In this document: piece by piece, positions 1 through 12,052 of the stretch
Position numbering within the stretch: the first letter of the stretch is position 1
Layout of the letters: each line of letters begins with the position of its first letter
Assembly (NCBI GenBank): GCA_946807835.1
Contig: OX327702.1
Location: 17,174,001 to 17,238,000, forward strand
DNA: 64,000 nt
Source of the DNA: Ailanthus altissimus
Taxonomy: Eukaryota; Streptophyta; Magnoliopsida; Sapindales; Simaroubaceae
Direction of reading: 5' to 3'
Notes under the pieces: generated by a model
The model's input: the letters and a program-made list of their open reading frames with translations, nothing else
What the model was told of the DNA's origin: nothing
The model's database searches: none
Position numbers and translations under genes: made by a program

Positions 1-428
1 CTATTAAATAAATACTTATGTATTATTTTATTATGTGTGGTTGGATTTGACTTAAGTTTCACCAAATGTGGTTATTGGTTGATTTTAAGTAAGAATTTGC
101 AATGAATATATTCTGGGCTTCCGGTAACAAAGTTGCTACTGGTGACGTAATAGAGTGTTAATCTCTGGTTTATTAATTGTCCCAGTCATAATTCAATTAT
201 TATAATTCTGAAAGAAGTTGAAATGAATGTATAAATATTGTCCATAGAAGTTTATATTTATATGTTAGGTTATGAGTTGATTTTAGTGTTGAACTTATTA
301 GCAACTTGCTAAGGATTCTTATGTTGAATTAAAGTTTGAATTTTTGTGTCATATTATTTATGAGTACACATACATTGAATAAATGTAAGTGATGTCGTGT
401 GTCAGATCTTTTAAGTCTGGGGCATGAC
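1..428 (+). mobile_element. LTR 3' end fragment, Tekay/Del-like gypsy (probable)
   Basis: This non-coding stretch ends in GGGGCATGACA, which resembles the 3' terminus of chromovirus (Tekay/Del) LTRs, and a family A copia LTR begins right after it. The left part lies outside the window, so the LTR identity is inferred from the terminus only. The opposite-strand LTR inside insertion E ends in a similar GGGGTGTCA, which suggests a related family. Confidence 0.4.
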
Positions 429-2112
429 ATACAGCTCGAGGGAAACTAAAGCAAATGTCCAGCTTTAAATCTTGACATATGTACAGCTCGAGGGAAACTG
501 AAGCAATGTCCAGTCTGCTGAAATTTACTAGATTGAACTATTCAATCCTATAGTCCCACTATGGCTTACAAACTCATGCTTGCATATTTTATTATTTTAT
601 TTAATCAACTATTAAATACAACAAAACATGTTTATTATTGTAATAAATAATACTTGTTTGACTTTAATAAAATAATAATATCATATATTATTATTATTAT
701 TATTTTATTCAATAAATAATTTAATGAATAAAATAATGATCTTGCCTGTCCAACAAGTAAGGTTATTTTGGTAATTTTTAAGCCAAACAATAATAGACCT
801 ATAATACGCCATGTGTCAACATCCCATTGGTTAACAATTATTGTTTAACTAATTGATGTACTTAACTCTTAAGTCTTGACACATATACAGCTTGAGGAAA
901 ACTGAAGCAAATGTTCAGTCTACTAGAATTTACTGGATTGAACTATTCAATCCAGTACACTGCCCTAGCATAATAAGTACACTTCATATTACGATACTCT
1001 CTAAGTCTATGCCTGATTCGTCAAACAGAACTGTTTCGTGAGTCCACGATTAATGCCCCATGCACACATCACGAATATTACAAAGTAGCGCAGTAGACCA
1101 TACAAGTTGAGGTCATCACACATATGTATAATCCTTCCACCATTTATATTTTAGAGGAGCGGGGATATAGATTATCACTATCAAATCCCCACATGCTCAT
1201 CTGTGAACTTATCTCCAGAAATGTATCTCGATAAATAATATACTCAAACACCTTTGCGATATTGTTTGACCCTGTTGGAAACTCTTTTCCTGTGTTTGTT
1301 ACTTATGGCCATAAGTCTTTTTGAGATACAGTCTTGGAGCATCCAGATTTACAACTTACCCATGTGAGCTGACGGATTCTATATCTGCACACATCGGACT
1401 TTATAAGCATTGGACCATACCCAGTAATACATAGCAGTTAGACCATGAAAGGTCTCTAACATATGTGAAACCAAAGTATAGTGGATCACTTATAAGTCCA
1501 CCATGGCGCTTAGGTCAAAGGACCACGTACACTACTCAACTCAATAGGACCTTCCATTGACGGCTTCATGGGATGTCTATTGTGGTCCTCAATGAACCTG
1601 TTGAGTATACAGTCCTTACTGAACACTTGTATGCTATACGAACTTCTAGTAAGCCCATGGTCAACTAAGAACAATCATCTAGACCATCTAAATATAGTAT
1701 ACACTAGTCTATTTGAAATGAATATATAATTTGAGAATAAACTTGCATAATAACATTTCTTAGTACCTATTGCAACTCCTTGCAACTATATTATTACTGA
1801 TGTACCCTCGGGTTTATGTCTCGTTATAGACAAGGTTATAACTCTTAGATTTTGCTAACTTTTATAACCTACTAACTCTTAGTAGTGCTAATTATTAGTA
1901 ATTATAATTCTTAGCATTACTAATCTTTATTGCTGGTCTAAACTCTTTTAGGTCAGATCTGAACCTTTCAGATGATACAATGTCTATAGTGTAACAAGTA
2001 CAATACCATTTAATTAATAAAATTAACAATTTAATAAAAACGTACTGTATAAATATTATAAAATAAAATATTCATACAACAATAGGATGGAAGATAAGCA
2101 TAAATTTTAATA
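429..2112 (-). mobile_element. Family A copia LTR, copy A1 (antisense, left end rearranged)
   Basis: On the minus strand this matches the LTRs of copia element C1 (11.0 and 19.1 kb): the start resembles TGTTGGGATTTGTGCTTACG, followed by the AT-rich TGAATATTTTATTTTATAA segment and then the family core with the words GTCAGCTCACAT and GGAGTCCGGTG. It abuts the truncated 5' LTR of G1 and probably removed that LTR's first part. The left edge is rearranged: a segment beginning TACAGCTCGAGGGAAACT appears at 429 and again near 483, and a diverged form recurs near 885. No TSD could be recognised. Confidence 0.7.
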
Positions 2113-2763
2113 GTTAAGATCTAAATTTGATCCAGACCGGTCACATATGGATCAAAAGCCAAGAGTTCATCTACGCCTTTTTAAGCAAGAACCTGCTCGC
2201 AAGCAAGAACCTACTTGATATCAAGGTATAAACCTCGAGGAGGTTGCTTTTATCTTCCTAAATACTCTAAACCCAAAGGAACCTAAAAGCTTGCATTAAT
2301 ATCAAAATCCCATAACTTAGGGGATTCTTTTCAATCATTGTCTAAACAAAAGAAGCCCTAGAAATCTCATGATGAGAATCAATCTCGTTAACACTGAGGT
2401 TGCCGTATATCACGATGAAAATAAAGCCCAGATTCTCACCTAGATTTCTCGATTGAAACGATAGGGACTAACTACAAAAAGGTAAAGCTATAATGACCAA
2501 AGGTAATGAAATTTTATCATATTAACACTCTGAGCTCCCTTAACCCTTTTAGTGACACCAACATTTGTTAACTTAAGTATCAGAGTGTTTTTGTTGAACA
2601 AACTACCAATGAGACTTAGCTTTACCTATTTTTTATTTCAAGAGTACTAGAACCACCAAGCATAGCCCATTTCAATGTCATCCAACAGCTGAGGCCCACT
2701 CTTTATTTTTTACGAAAAATAAATATAAGGCTTGTTGGTCTGAGAGGCCAGTTGTTTTAGTCA
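2113..2763 (+). mobile_element. 5' LTR of Tat-lineage gypsy element G1 (left-truncated)
   Basis: From about 2,150 to 2,740 the sequence is repeated at about 23,325-23,895 in the same orientation (shared words include GAGGAGGTTGCT, GGGACTAACTA and ACTAGAACCACCAAGCA), as expected for a 5'/3' LTR pair. The right edge is set by the primer-binding site at 2,771. The left edge is lost against family A LTR A1. The two G1 LTRs differ by many substitutions and indels, so G1 is old. Confidence 0.75.
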
Positions 2764-2770
2764 ATAATAT

Positions 2771-2790
2771 TTGGCGTCGTCTGTGAGAAA
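2771..2790 (+). other. Primer-binding site of G1
   Basis: TTGGCGTCGTCTGTGAGAAA is a lightly mutated copy of the TTGGCGCCGTCTGTGGGAA motif that follows the 5' LTR in Tat-lineage gypsy elements. It lies a few bases after the LTR end and fixes both the LTR boundary and the plus-strand direction of G1. Confidence 0.75.
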
Positions 2791-2799
2791 CAAGATAGA

Positions 2800-5331
2800 A
2801 AGCCTTGAAAGTAGATGTTGGAATCAGAACGACAGACATATCATGGGGTACTAATCATAATTTGAACTTAAGGTTTGCCAAACTTTCAGAGCCAAGTAAC
2901 TGGGTCCAATTGAAAAATTCTCAAGAAGAAAATTCGACAGTGAAAATAGAATTTTACTAATTGAGGTGAAGGAAGTACAGATGATGAGAGAGGAAAGAGA
3001 GGAGATGAAAAAATTGTTGACTAAATTTTAAAAGAGCATCGAGGATCGAAAGCAAGCGCAACTCAAGATGTTAATCAAGAAAATGGTCCTTCAAACTTGA
3101 AGGGGCCAAATACACAAGGTGTACTATTGGTCAGAGCTTTTCAAGTGGAATAGGAAAAATGAGTATAATAGATTTCCTAAGAACTAGTTAGAATCTAATC
3201 ATACCAAGAGGGAGTGTGCCCAATCCTAAGTTAGAGACTTGGGCCATATAATTGAATGGTAAAAACAAAAGCTAAGAGAGCCCATGGTGGTAAGAAGGGA
3301 ATATTAAAAAGGAAAAGCAATAAGGAGAGCATATAGAGAGATTCCCTTGAAAGAAAAAGTTAGAGGATTGGAAGTAAGATTATGTAACCTGCTCAAGGAG
3401 CAAGCAAAAAGGGACCTCATTCCCCTTAAAAGAATAGAAAGAGAGAGGAGATCCCCCATAACGGATGAGCTTAGTAATATGAAAGTACAAATTGGATTTA
3501 GGCGACCTACCCTATTACAACCACTATATTGATCAAATAACAGACCTACTATTCATCGTTAGGTTGAAATATGAGTAAATTATGTAGGTTGTTCCATAAA
3601 AACTTGATAGGAGCCACATTTTTTTATTGTTGGGTTTTAAAGTAGAAAAGCATCTCCTCTTACAGTAAGCTCACAAAAAAATTTACGTAACATTTTAAAG
3701 GATCTTGCAAAGCAACCAAAGGCCCCTAATAGTTGCAGAAAGTCAAGCCGGGACAAACTGAAAGCTTAAAGGAATACATGAAAAGGTTTTAGAGGGAGGT
3801 AATTCAACTCAAGCTATTCAACCTTCCCTTAGCCCTAAAAGCCTTAAAAGCTGAGCTGAAATTAAACTGGTTTCGATATTATCTCTTTGAAAGCCTGATT
3901 TTAAACTATGCGACTGTCTATGATCAAGGGCCCAAGTACATTACCATTAAAGAAGATGAAGAAGTAAAAAGGGCAACTATAGCAAATAATGCTTGGGTAC
4001 AAATACATCCTTGGATAATGAGAAGTATAAGGTGCCCAAAAAAAAAGATTCTTCAAGGGGTAGAAGGGACAGAACACCTTCACAAGTTGTTAAATACCCA
4101 AGGATAGATTAGCCACTAGATGTGAATCGGGAGGATAGAATGGCAAGGGCCCTACCTCAGGTGGCGAAGATCGAAAGGTTTGTCCCGTTAACTACCCTTT
4201 TAGATGTTATCTTTGAAACCATTAAATATTGAGGCCTACTCACCAAATCCTCTGCCATAAAAATACCCTTAAACTGGTCTGACCACATAAAAGGTATGAT
4301 TTCCACCAAGACATTAGCCACAAAACAAAAAAGTGCTATAATTTGAGGGAACATATGGACTAACTGGTTGGAAATGGCTATTTGAGAGAATTTTGGGCTA
4401 ATTGCCAAAACAAAGAACATCTATCAAACACCCCAAATAAAAAACTTGCTCTGCTATAAATAACTATGATCATTTAGGAGGACCTATGTTAGCAGGAGAC
4501 TCTAACCGATAGACAAAAAACTATTCTAAATACTCAATGATGGGGTATCAAGTGATATCTAACATCCAAGCCACCAAAAAACTGCGGATATAGGATATTT
4601 CTATTATGTTTATCAAGAAGAACACTTGGTATAAGCTACCCTTATTATGATGCTTAGTGATAAAGATGCAAATAGCCAGCATATAGGTAAACTGAATGTT
4701 TATTGATCCAAAGAATGGATATAATCTTCAAGGAGTCATTAATGAGCCAGGGACCAAGGATTTGAGGTTGGAAAGAACATAAACCCCGTTACATAGGTTT
4801 GGGGATAGTTTGTGTTATGCCTTTATGGATTGTAAGTGTACCCATGTCTTTGTGAAAGAAACCTTATGTCAAGACTATCATGATAAACTTCATAGTAGTT
4901 AACCAATCATTCCTATACAAAATTTTACTTGGATGACCTTTTATGAGAAACACCAATGTGGCCCTTTCCATTCACTACTTAAAGCTTAAGTTCGCATAAG
5001 AAAAATGATAAGTGTTGTAACCGAGGATCAAAAGATGGAAAGGAGTTATTATGTTGTTTCGACTAAAGGAACTTACTATATTACCATTGTAGATCCATAG
5101 AAAGAAAATTTTTAATCTCCAAAGCCAGTAGAGAAGTTGTACTTAGTGCAAATAAAGCTAGGCTAACCTGAAAATGAAGTGAATATTGGGTCATAGTTAA
5201 AACCCAAGGTTAAGGATGGTCTGATCGCTCTGGTAAATGAATTCTCATACATTTTTACCCGATCCCATGAGGACATGCCCAGTATAGATTCATCCTTGGT
5301 GTCCTATACATTGGCAATCAATACCTCTGAA
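2800..5331 (+). pseudogene. G1 gag and protease/pre-RT region (gypsy, Tat lineage), decayed
   Basis: These are remains of the structural and protease part of the G1 polyprotein, with no intact frame. The clearest gag stretch is at 3,739-4,107: in one frame it reads SLKEYMKRF, then a hydrophobic LPLALKALKAEL segment, then a YITIKEDEEVKRA tail, which is the usual layout of the Tat capsid C-terminus (the EYI.RF motif, then the YI..EE tail). A short open stretch at 3,347-3,532 is Lys/Arg-rich and falls in the N-terminal gag. From about 5,000 the sequence reads like the segment that precedes RT in this lineage (SHEDMPSID, then SYTLAIN). Numerous stops and frameshifts make it non-functional. The frame is cut at about 5,331 by the SIRE-like insertion and resumes with RT at 9,047. 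Confidence 0.7.
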
Positions 5332-5675
5332 TAAAGAAAAGAATTTGTTATAAGAAGAAATTAAATGTCTAAAACTAAAAATTGATGTGTTACAAAAAGA
5401 TAATCAAATTTTAAATGATGAAAAAGAAGATCTTATAAAAAAAAAATGCTCATGACTTGAAAGAAATTGTTTTGAAATTTATAAATAAGCAAAAGAATTT
5501 TGATGAGATGTTTTATGCTAAAACATATGTTTTTGACAAAGGTAATTTGAGATATAAACCTTACTGAGATATAAAACAAAAAATGTTTAAATCTTACTTC
5601 GTCAAATCCTCCTTTAAATATAATTTTTATTCACTTTGTCATTATTGTAATAAATATGAACTCAAAGTTTTTAAT
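5332..5675 (+). pseudogene. SIRE-like gag fragment (coiled coil plus partial knuckle), plus strand
   Basis: The frame reads a Lys/Leu-rich coiled-coil segment (EEIKCLKLKIDVLQKDNQ), then a region ending in CHYCNKYELKVFNC, a degenerate zinc-knuckle-like cluster. The same segment, inverted, lies at about 7,085-7,425. It is joined directly to the 3' terminus of the minus-strand LTR at 5,676. It has internal stops and is non-functional. Confidence 0.55.
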
Positions 5676-6509
5676 TGTTAAAAATCTAAAAGGATTTAGG
5701 AATGGCACTCCAAGATGGGGGTGAATTGGGTATTTAAAAAATTGAAGCAGAAGTAAATACAGTAACTAAGAGAGTAGGAAAAGAGAAACCTAACACCGAA
5801 TGTTTATGTGCTTCGGCCCTTATCCCAACTTACATGCACACCTTGAAGTTAACCATGCTTGAGGATTCCACTAGTTCGGTCTATCTTTCAAGACACTTTG
5901 ATTAACTTCTCAAGTATTAATCAAGCCTTTGCAAATTAGCTTTCCCAGGTACCAATCACACCCTGATTAGTTTTCTAGGTACTAATCAAACCCTCGCAGT
6001 ATGTTGATTTTACCAGGTACAACCTAAACCCTTACAAAGATTAACTTTGGGTTCAATTAAACATTTATAATTTAAACTCTCTTAAAGAGTATATACAATA
6101 ATTTTAACATAAATATAAATATTTTTTTCTTCTCAAATGATATGAAGATTATAGAATGCTTTACTTGTTATTGTTGAGCTTGAATGAGGCTTGTATTTAT
6201 AGAGATAGAGAAACTAGTCATTTTTTGCCATTGTTGCAGTATCTTGCCAGTTCCTATAGTTCAACTACAATGCTTTGATTGTTACAACTGTTAACATAGT
6301 AACTATTCATTGCATGGTGATTTAACCGTTATGGAACAGTGTCGTTGCTACAGGACCATGGTATAGTACTCGCAATAGTGACTAAAGTTTTGAACTTTTA
6401 TATTTTGGTCCATTATCTGTAACTTTCAAAACTTTGTGCTTTAGTCCATGAACATGTTTTTCTCTATTGTTTAGAATTATCAAATTCTTCAAAGTCCTCT
6501 AGGCCAACA
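5676..6509 (-). mobile_element. SIRE-like LTR, antisense copy
   Basis: On the minus strand it starts TGTTGGCCTAGAGGAC at 6,509, preceded by the purine tract AAAAAAAGGAGAGA (about 6,511-6,524), and ends near 5,676 (plus-strand read TGTTAAAAATC). It matches the plus-strand LTR at 8,307-9,045: both carry a TATA box followed by CAAGCC (here TATTTATAG at 6,194-6,202 on the plus strand) and the end sequence with CACCC and GCCATTC. Multiple indels separate the two copies. Confidence 0.75.
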
Positions 6510-7490
6510 ATCTCTCCTTTTTTTATAATGACAAAAAATGTAGGCAATATCTTCTTATTTGAAAAGTATATATCTCCCTCAATTTGTGCTCCTCCTACAT
6601 TTATATTTTTATCAAGTCTTTTTGCTAAAATTCAAATGTACGTGTTAAGCAGTTTAAGAATAAATCATAAACTAAATTGCATGCACATATTTCTCCCCCT
6701 TTCGCATCATAAAAAAATGATGATATAATCATAACCATATAAAAAATAAATCATCAAAATTCAAAAAAATAAATTCACATGTTGTAAAGATAATTCCTAC
6801 AATACTCTCCTTAAGTGTATCACACATAAAAAAATTTCTTTTTTAATACATGCATCAAGGTATGATATGATTAAGACAAATACAAAATTAAATAAATCCA
6901 TCACAATATTTCATAAAGATTAAGAACAAATTTGTTTATGATAAATATCTCTTACATATCTTGATGTTTATACCTACAAAAAAAATTTAAATTATGTATT
7001 TTGGTATCCAATATTTCTTGGGCCCTCTAATATTAGCAATTATTTCTTTTGGAATCCAAATTTATTTTCCTTCAAATTTTTTAATAGGACAATTAAAAAC
7101 TTTGTGCCAATTTTATTACAATAATGTCAAAGTGAATAAAGATCATATTTGAAGGAGAATTTGACAAAGTAAGATTTAAAATTTTTTTGTTTTGGTTTAT
7201 ATCTCAAATTACCTTTGTCAAAAACATATGTTTTAGCACAAAAGATCTCATCAAAAATCTTTTGCTCATTTGTAAATTTCAAAACAATTTCATTCAAGTC
7301 ATGAGTATTTTCATAAGATCTTCTTTTTCATCATTTAAAATTTGATTATATTTTTGTAAGACATCAATTTTTAGTTTTAGACCTTTAATTTCTTCTTGCA
7401 ACAAATTCTTTTCTTTATTTAATTTCTATTTCAAAATTTGATTATCTTTTTGTAACTTATCATTTCTCAATTTTAGACTTTTAATGTCAA
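6510..7490 (-). pseudogene. SIRE-like 3' region and gag remnant, antisense
   Basis: Reading leftward from 7,490, the coiled-coil gag segment (KGLKLKIDVLQKYNQ) comes first. A decayed zinc-knuckle region follows, then a GPRNIGYQ-type segment in one frame (GPKKYWIPK in the intact counterpart), then the AT-rich 3' untranslated region down to the polypurine tract at 6,524. No protease, integrase or RT sequence lies between gag and the 3' region. Stops occur throughout. Confidence 0.55.
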
Positions 7491-7494
7491 TTTG

Positions 7495-8306
7495 AGAATA
7501 TCAATATGTAGTCCTTCACTAGCAAGCTTCAAGAAATTGAGTTTTACTTAAAGGGAGAAAATTTAAATGACAATAAGAAAATTATTGCCTTTAATGCTAA
7601 CATGAAAGAGGAAGAAAGTGAAGATAAAGAAGATGATGAAGAAGTTGCCTTATTGACTAAAAAATTGAAAAGAACAACCAAAATGAAGATGATCAAGAAA
7701 GGACAAGTGACTTGTTATCAATGCATGAAGCAATGACATGTAATGAAAGATTGCCCCTACAAGAACAAAAAAAATTACAACAATAATTGTCCTATTAAAA
7801 AATTTGGAGGAAAATAAATTTGGGTTCCAAAAGGAAAAATTGCTAACATTGGAGGACCCAAGAAATATTGGATACCAAAATGCATAACTTGAATTTATTT
7901 TATAGGAACATTTAGCATTGTTCTTAATCTTTATAAAATATTGTGATTTTGTATTTGTCTTAATCATATCATACCTTGATGCATGTATTAAAAAGAAACA
8001 AAATTATGTGTGATACACTTAGGGGGAGCATTGTAGAAATTATCTTTACAACATTTGAATTTATTTATTAGATTTTAATGATTTATTCTTTTTGTGGCTA
8101 TGATTATCATTATTTTTTATGATGCTAAAGGGAAAAAATGTGTGCATAATTCTATACTTCTAATCCTTCATAACATACATTTTATTTTTGTCAAAAGGAT
8201 TAGAAAAAGATATGATTGTAGGGGAGCATAAATTGAAAGGGGGAAAATATACTTTTTAAATAGAAGATATTGCCTACAGTATTGTCATAATCAAAAAGAG
8301 GGAGAT
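7495..8306 (+). pseudogene. SIRE-like gag C-terminus and 3' region, plus strand
   Basis: An open stretch at about 7,500-7,730 encodes an acidic segment (EEESEDKEDDEEVALL), a basic segment and the knuckle half VTCYQCMKQ. A stop follows the half-knuckle, then KDCPYK in the same frame, so the CCHC finger was once present and has lost its His-side continuity. A WVPKGKIANIGGPKKYWIP segment follows; that repeat is typical of SIRE gag just before protease. The frame then runs into AT-rich untranslated DNA ending in the purine tract AAAAAGAGGGAGA before the LTR at 8,307. The pol domains are absent, as in the antisense half. Confidence 0.6.
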
Positions 8307-9045
8307 TGTTGGCCTAGACATCAAGGCTAACAATAGAAGAAAAAAAATAGTGTTTATAGACTAAAGAGTAAAGTTTTGAAAGTTATAAAAAATGGACCAA
8401 AATGCACATGTTCAAAACTTTGGTACTGTAGCGCATATTGTAGCACAATCTTGTAGTAACAACACTGTTCTATAATGGTAAAATCACTATACAACGGCTA
8501 GTTATTGTGTCAATGGTTTAACAATCAAATCGTTGTAGTTGAACTGTAGAAACGGTTAAAACACTATAGCAACAAGTAGGATATTGTAGCAATGGCAAAA
8601 AATGGCTAGTTTCTCCATCTCTATAAATACAAGCCTCACTCAAGCTCAATAACAATATGTGAAGCATTCTATAATTTTTATATCATTTGAGAAGAAAAGA
8701 AATATCTATAGTTGTGTTAAAATTATTGTATCTATTCTTTAAGAGAGTTTAAATTGTAAGGGTTTAATTGACTTTCTCAAGTGTTAGCTTATCTTTTCCT
8801 ACTCTTTTATTTACAAATTGACTTTCTCAGCTTATCTTTTCAACCTTTAGAAATATCTTTTCAACCTTTACAGGATAAAGACCACCACGTAAACATCCAG
8901 TGTTAGCTTATCTTTTCCTACTCTCTTATTTACTACATTTACTTATGCTTTAATTTATTTATATTATTAGTAAGTGCATTAGTTTTTTAAATGTCCAATT
9001 CACCCTTCTCTTGAAATGCCATTCTTAAATCTATTTAGACTTTCA
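8307..9045 (+). mobile_element. SIRE-like LTR, sense copy
   Basis: It begins TGTTGGCCTAGACATC directly after a polypurine tract and ends near TTTAGACTTTCA. A TATA box, CTATAAATA, lies at 8,631-8,639. It is the inverted counterpart of 5,676-6,509. Several TGTAGCA/TGTAGTAA words occur at 8,434-8,600. G1 pol resumes immediately after it. Confidence 0.75.
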
Positions 9046-9046
9046 A

Positions 9047-10996
9047 TCTTGAATGGCTAATTGACATAGTGATGGTTAAGAAGACTAATGTAAATGGAGA
9101 ATATGTGTTAACTTTACCGACTTAAATAAACCTTACCCAAAGGATAGCTTTTCCTTCAAAATATTGTTCAATTAGTAAACTTTACTACTATTTATGCCAT
9201 TCTCAAGATATAATCAGATTAGAATGTTTCTTCTTGAGTAGGAAAAATATCATTCGTCACCCACCAAGGCACCTATCATTATAAAGTAATATTGTTCGGT
9301 CTAAAAAACTACTTAGGCTACTTATCAAAAGTTGGTGAATAAATTATATATACCACTGATAGGGAAATGCATAGAGGTCTATGTGGATTATATTATCACT
9401 AAGTCTTTGAAGTCAGGGGACCATGTGAGATAATCTAAAGCTGAACCCAAAGAAGTGCGACTTTAGTGTAAAATCTAGTTTATTTCTTGGTTTCAGGTTA
9501 GCAAAATGGGCATTGAGGTGAACTTGAATAAAAAGCGCGCCATCTTGGAAATGAAATCTTTGAGCACTATAAAGGAAGTTTGATAGTTGTTAAGTAGAGT
9601 AATAGCCCTAAGCATATTTATCTCTAAGGCAACAGATAAATGTTTTAAGTTTTTTAAGGCCATTAAGAAAAAAGAAAGAATATATGGATCCTACAGTGTA
9701 AGGAGGCATTCTATCAACTTAAAACTTATCTCATAGAGCCTATCTACCTTGCTGTTATGTTAATAAGGTATTACCTAATAATATACCTTAAGAATCTCAG
9801 CTCGAGCAATAAGTTTAGCCCTGGTTAAAGAAGAAGCAAGATTCTGAAGATCGGTGTACTTTATAAGAAAATCCTTCATAGATCCTGAGAGTTAATACCT
9901 ACTTGCTAAAAATTTGGTCTTTGTATTAGCCATGGCAATATGAAATTTACTACCTTACTTCCAAGCCCATACCATAATCGTGCTTACACATTAAGCTTTA
10001 TGATAGATCTTACACAAACCCGATTTATCGAAGTGATTAGTCAAATGTGCAATAAAGCTCAGTGAGTTCAATATACAGTATAAACTGAAGGTAGCTATTA
10101 AGGATCATGCGCTTGCAAACTTTGTGGCTGAAAGCACCACTAAGGGAGTGATGACCAAAGTCCCTCTAGAGGAATCTTTTGAAGAAAATATAGACACCCC
10201 AACATAGACCTTTGTTATTGATAGAGCATCTAACTCACAAGAATGTGGAGCAAGAATGGTACTTATTAGTTCTGAGGGTGACGAGGTTTGTTATGTAATT
10301 CGGTTTAAGCTTTTGGCTTCAAATAATGAAGCAGAATATGAAGCTTCATTAGTTAGGCTAAGGGTTGCATGTGCTCTCCTTACTAAGAGGATCCTAATAA
10401 AGAGCTAGTATTAGTTAATCGTGAACCAAATGAATCCAGACTTTGAAGCATAGGGAGAAAACATGGCTGCTTAGGAAATAAAAATTCAGCTAACCTCAAG
10501 AACTGAAAATCATTAAGCTGATATCATAGTATGCTTATCTTCAACTGACAAAGCTCGGATACCTTAGTTAATACCTATTAAACTTGTCTAAGCTCTTAAT
10601 ATACAAGAAACTAAGCATATAATACAAATCAACCTCTAACCTAGCTAGATTGATCTTATTAAAAAACTATATAGCAATCGAGTTACAACCAAAGGATATG
10701 GAAAATGCATAGTAGCTTTGGTATAGGGTTGTACGATACACTTTGATAGATGGACTTCTATACTAACAAGGGTTCTCCCACCTATACATGAGGTGCTTAG
10801 GACCGATGAAGCAAATAATATACTCAAAGAGGTTCAATGGAGTTTATATGGGAAAGGTGAATACCTTAGCACGCAAAGTCTTCAAGATAGGATACTACTG
10901 GCCCACTATGCTTCGAGATGCCAAGGAATTGGTTAAATAATGTTGCTTTTCAGAGAAGCACCTCTTGAGAAGTTCAGTACCATGTCAAGGCCATAG
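9047..10996 (+). pseudogene. G1 reverse transcriptase, RNase H and integrase N-terminus (Tat-lineage gypsy)
   Basis: RT starts at about 9,050 with EWLIDIVMVKK, the usual fingers motif. The catalytic site lies at 9,380-9,391 and reads YVDY instead of YVDD, so the second metal-binding Asp is gone. MGIEVNLNKKRAILEM and KATDKC follow. RNase H lies at about 10,195-10,530 with VIDRASNSQECGARMVL and ASNNEAEYEASL; the later Asp motif is disrupted by stops. The integrase N-terminus at about 10,850-10,990 shows LARKVFKIGYYWPTMLRDA, but the finger's Cys pair is damaged. The frame is cut at 10,996/11,001 by C1 and continues at 21,561. This entry is a relic with many stops and frameshifts. Confidence 0.8.
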
Positions 10997-11001
10997 CTAT
11001 G

Positions 11002-12052
11002 TGTTGGGAATTGTGCTTACGCGTCATTCTCTTTTGTATGAATATTTTATTTTATAATATTTATACAGTATATTTTATTAAATTACTAATTTTATTAAAT
11101 AAATGGTATAGTCCTTGTAATACTACAGACATTGTATGATCTGAAGGAGTTTAGATCTAACTTAAAGGAGTTTAGACCAGCGCTAAAGGTTAGCAACGCT
11201 GAGAAATATAATTGCTAATAGTTAGCACTGCTAAGAGTTAGTAGGTTATAAAAGTCCACAAATTCTAAGAGTTAGGACCTTATTTGTAATGAGACATAGA
11301 CCTGAGAGTACGTCAGTAATAACATAGTTGCAATAAAAGCTAAGAAATATCATTATGCACGTGCATTCTCCAACACGATGTTCCTAGTCTAATTCACCAA
11401 TACAGGTCTGTCAGTGAAACCTTTTATTACAAATCAGTGTATGACCATATCTAGATAGTCTAGATGGTTGTTCTTAGTTGAACATGGGCTTACCAAAAAT
11501 TCGTATGATGTACGGGTATTCAATGAGAACTAAATACTGAACATGCTCAATGAAAACCGTAATAGACATCTCATAAAGCTGTCAATAATAGGTCCTCTTG
11601 AGTTGAGTAGTGTATATGGTTATTTAGCTTGAGCACCATGGTGAGCTTGTGAGTAATCCATCATACTTTGGTTCCACATATATTAAAGACTTTTTATAGT
11701 CTGACCGTTATGTGTCGCTGGATATGGTCAGATGCTTATAGAGTCCGGTGTGCACAGATATAAGATCTGTCAGCTCGCATAGGTGAGTTGTATATCCGGA
11801 TGCTCTGAGACTGTATCTCAAAAATACTTATAGTCATAAGTAATAAACCTGAGAAAAGCGTTTCCCACAGAGTTAATCAATATCGCAAAAGTGTTTATGT
11901 ATAGTTTTTATCGAGATATGTGCTTAGAGATAAGTTCACAGATGAGTATGTGAAAATTCTACGATGATGATATATATTCCCGTTGTTCTAGGATATAAAT
12001 GACAGAAGGATTACACGTTTGCGCAATGATCTCAACTTGCATGGTTTCCAAG
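11002..12052 (+). mobile_element. 5' LTR of C1 (family A, copy A2), truncated
   Basis: It starts TGTTGGGAATTGTGCTTACG and follows copy A3 (19,095) base for base with scattered differences until about ACTTGCATGG (12,050), where gag-like sequence takes over. A3 continues about 1.4 kb further, so the 3' part of this LTR, the primer-binding site and the start of gag have been deleted. Confidence 0.8.

Larger units (their letters stand above)
5332..9046. mobile_element. SIRE-like copia derivative as a large inverted repeat, inserted in G1 pol
   Basis: This block interrupts G1 between the pre-RT segment and RT. Its order is: plus-strand gag fragment (5,332-5,675), minus-strand LTR (5,676-6,509), minus-strand 3' region and gag (6,510 to about 7,490), plus-strand gag and 3' region (about 7,495-8,306), plus-strand LTR (8,307 to about 9,045). 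The two halves face outward from about 7,490 and match over most of their length. In both halves gag passes straight into the 3' untranslated region with no protease, integrase or RT. The source was therefore already a non-autonomous, pol-less element before the inverted pair formed. No clear TSD was found. Confidence 0.75.
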
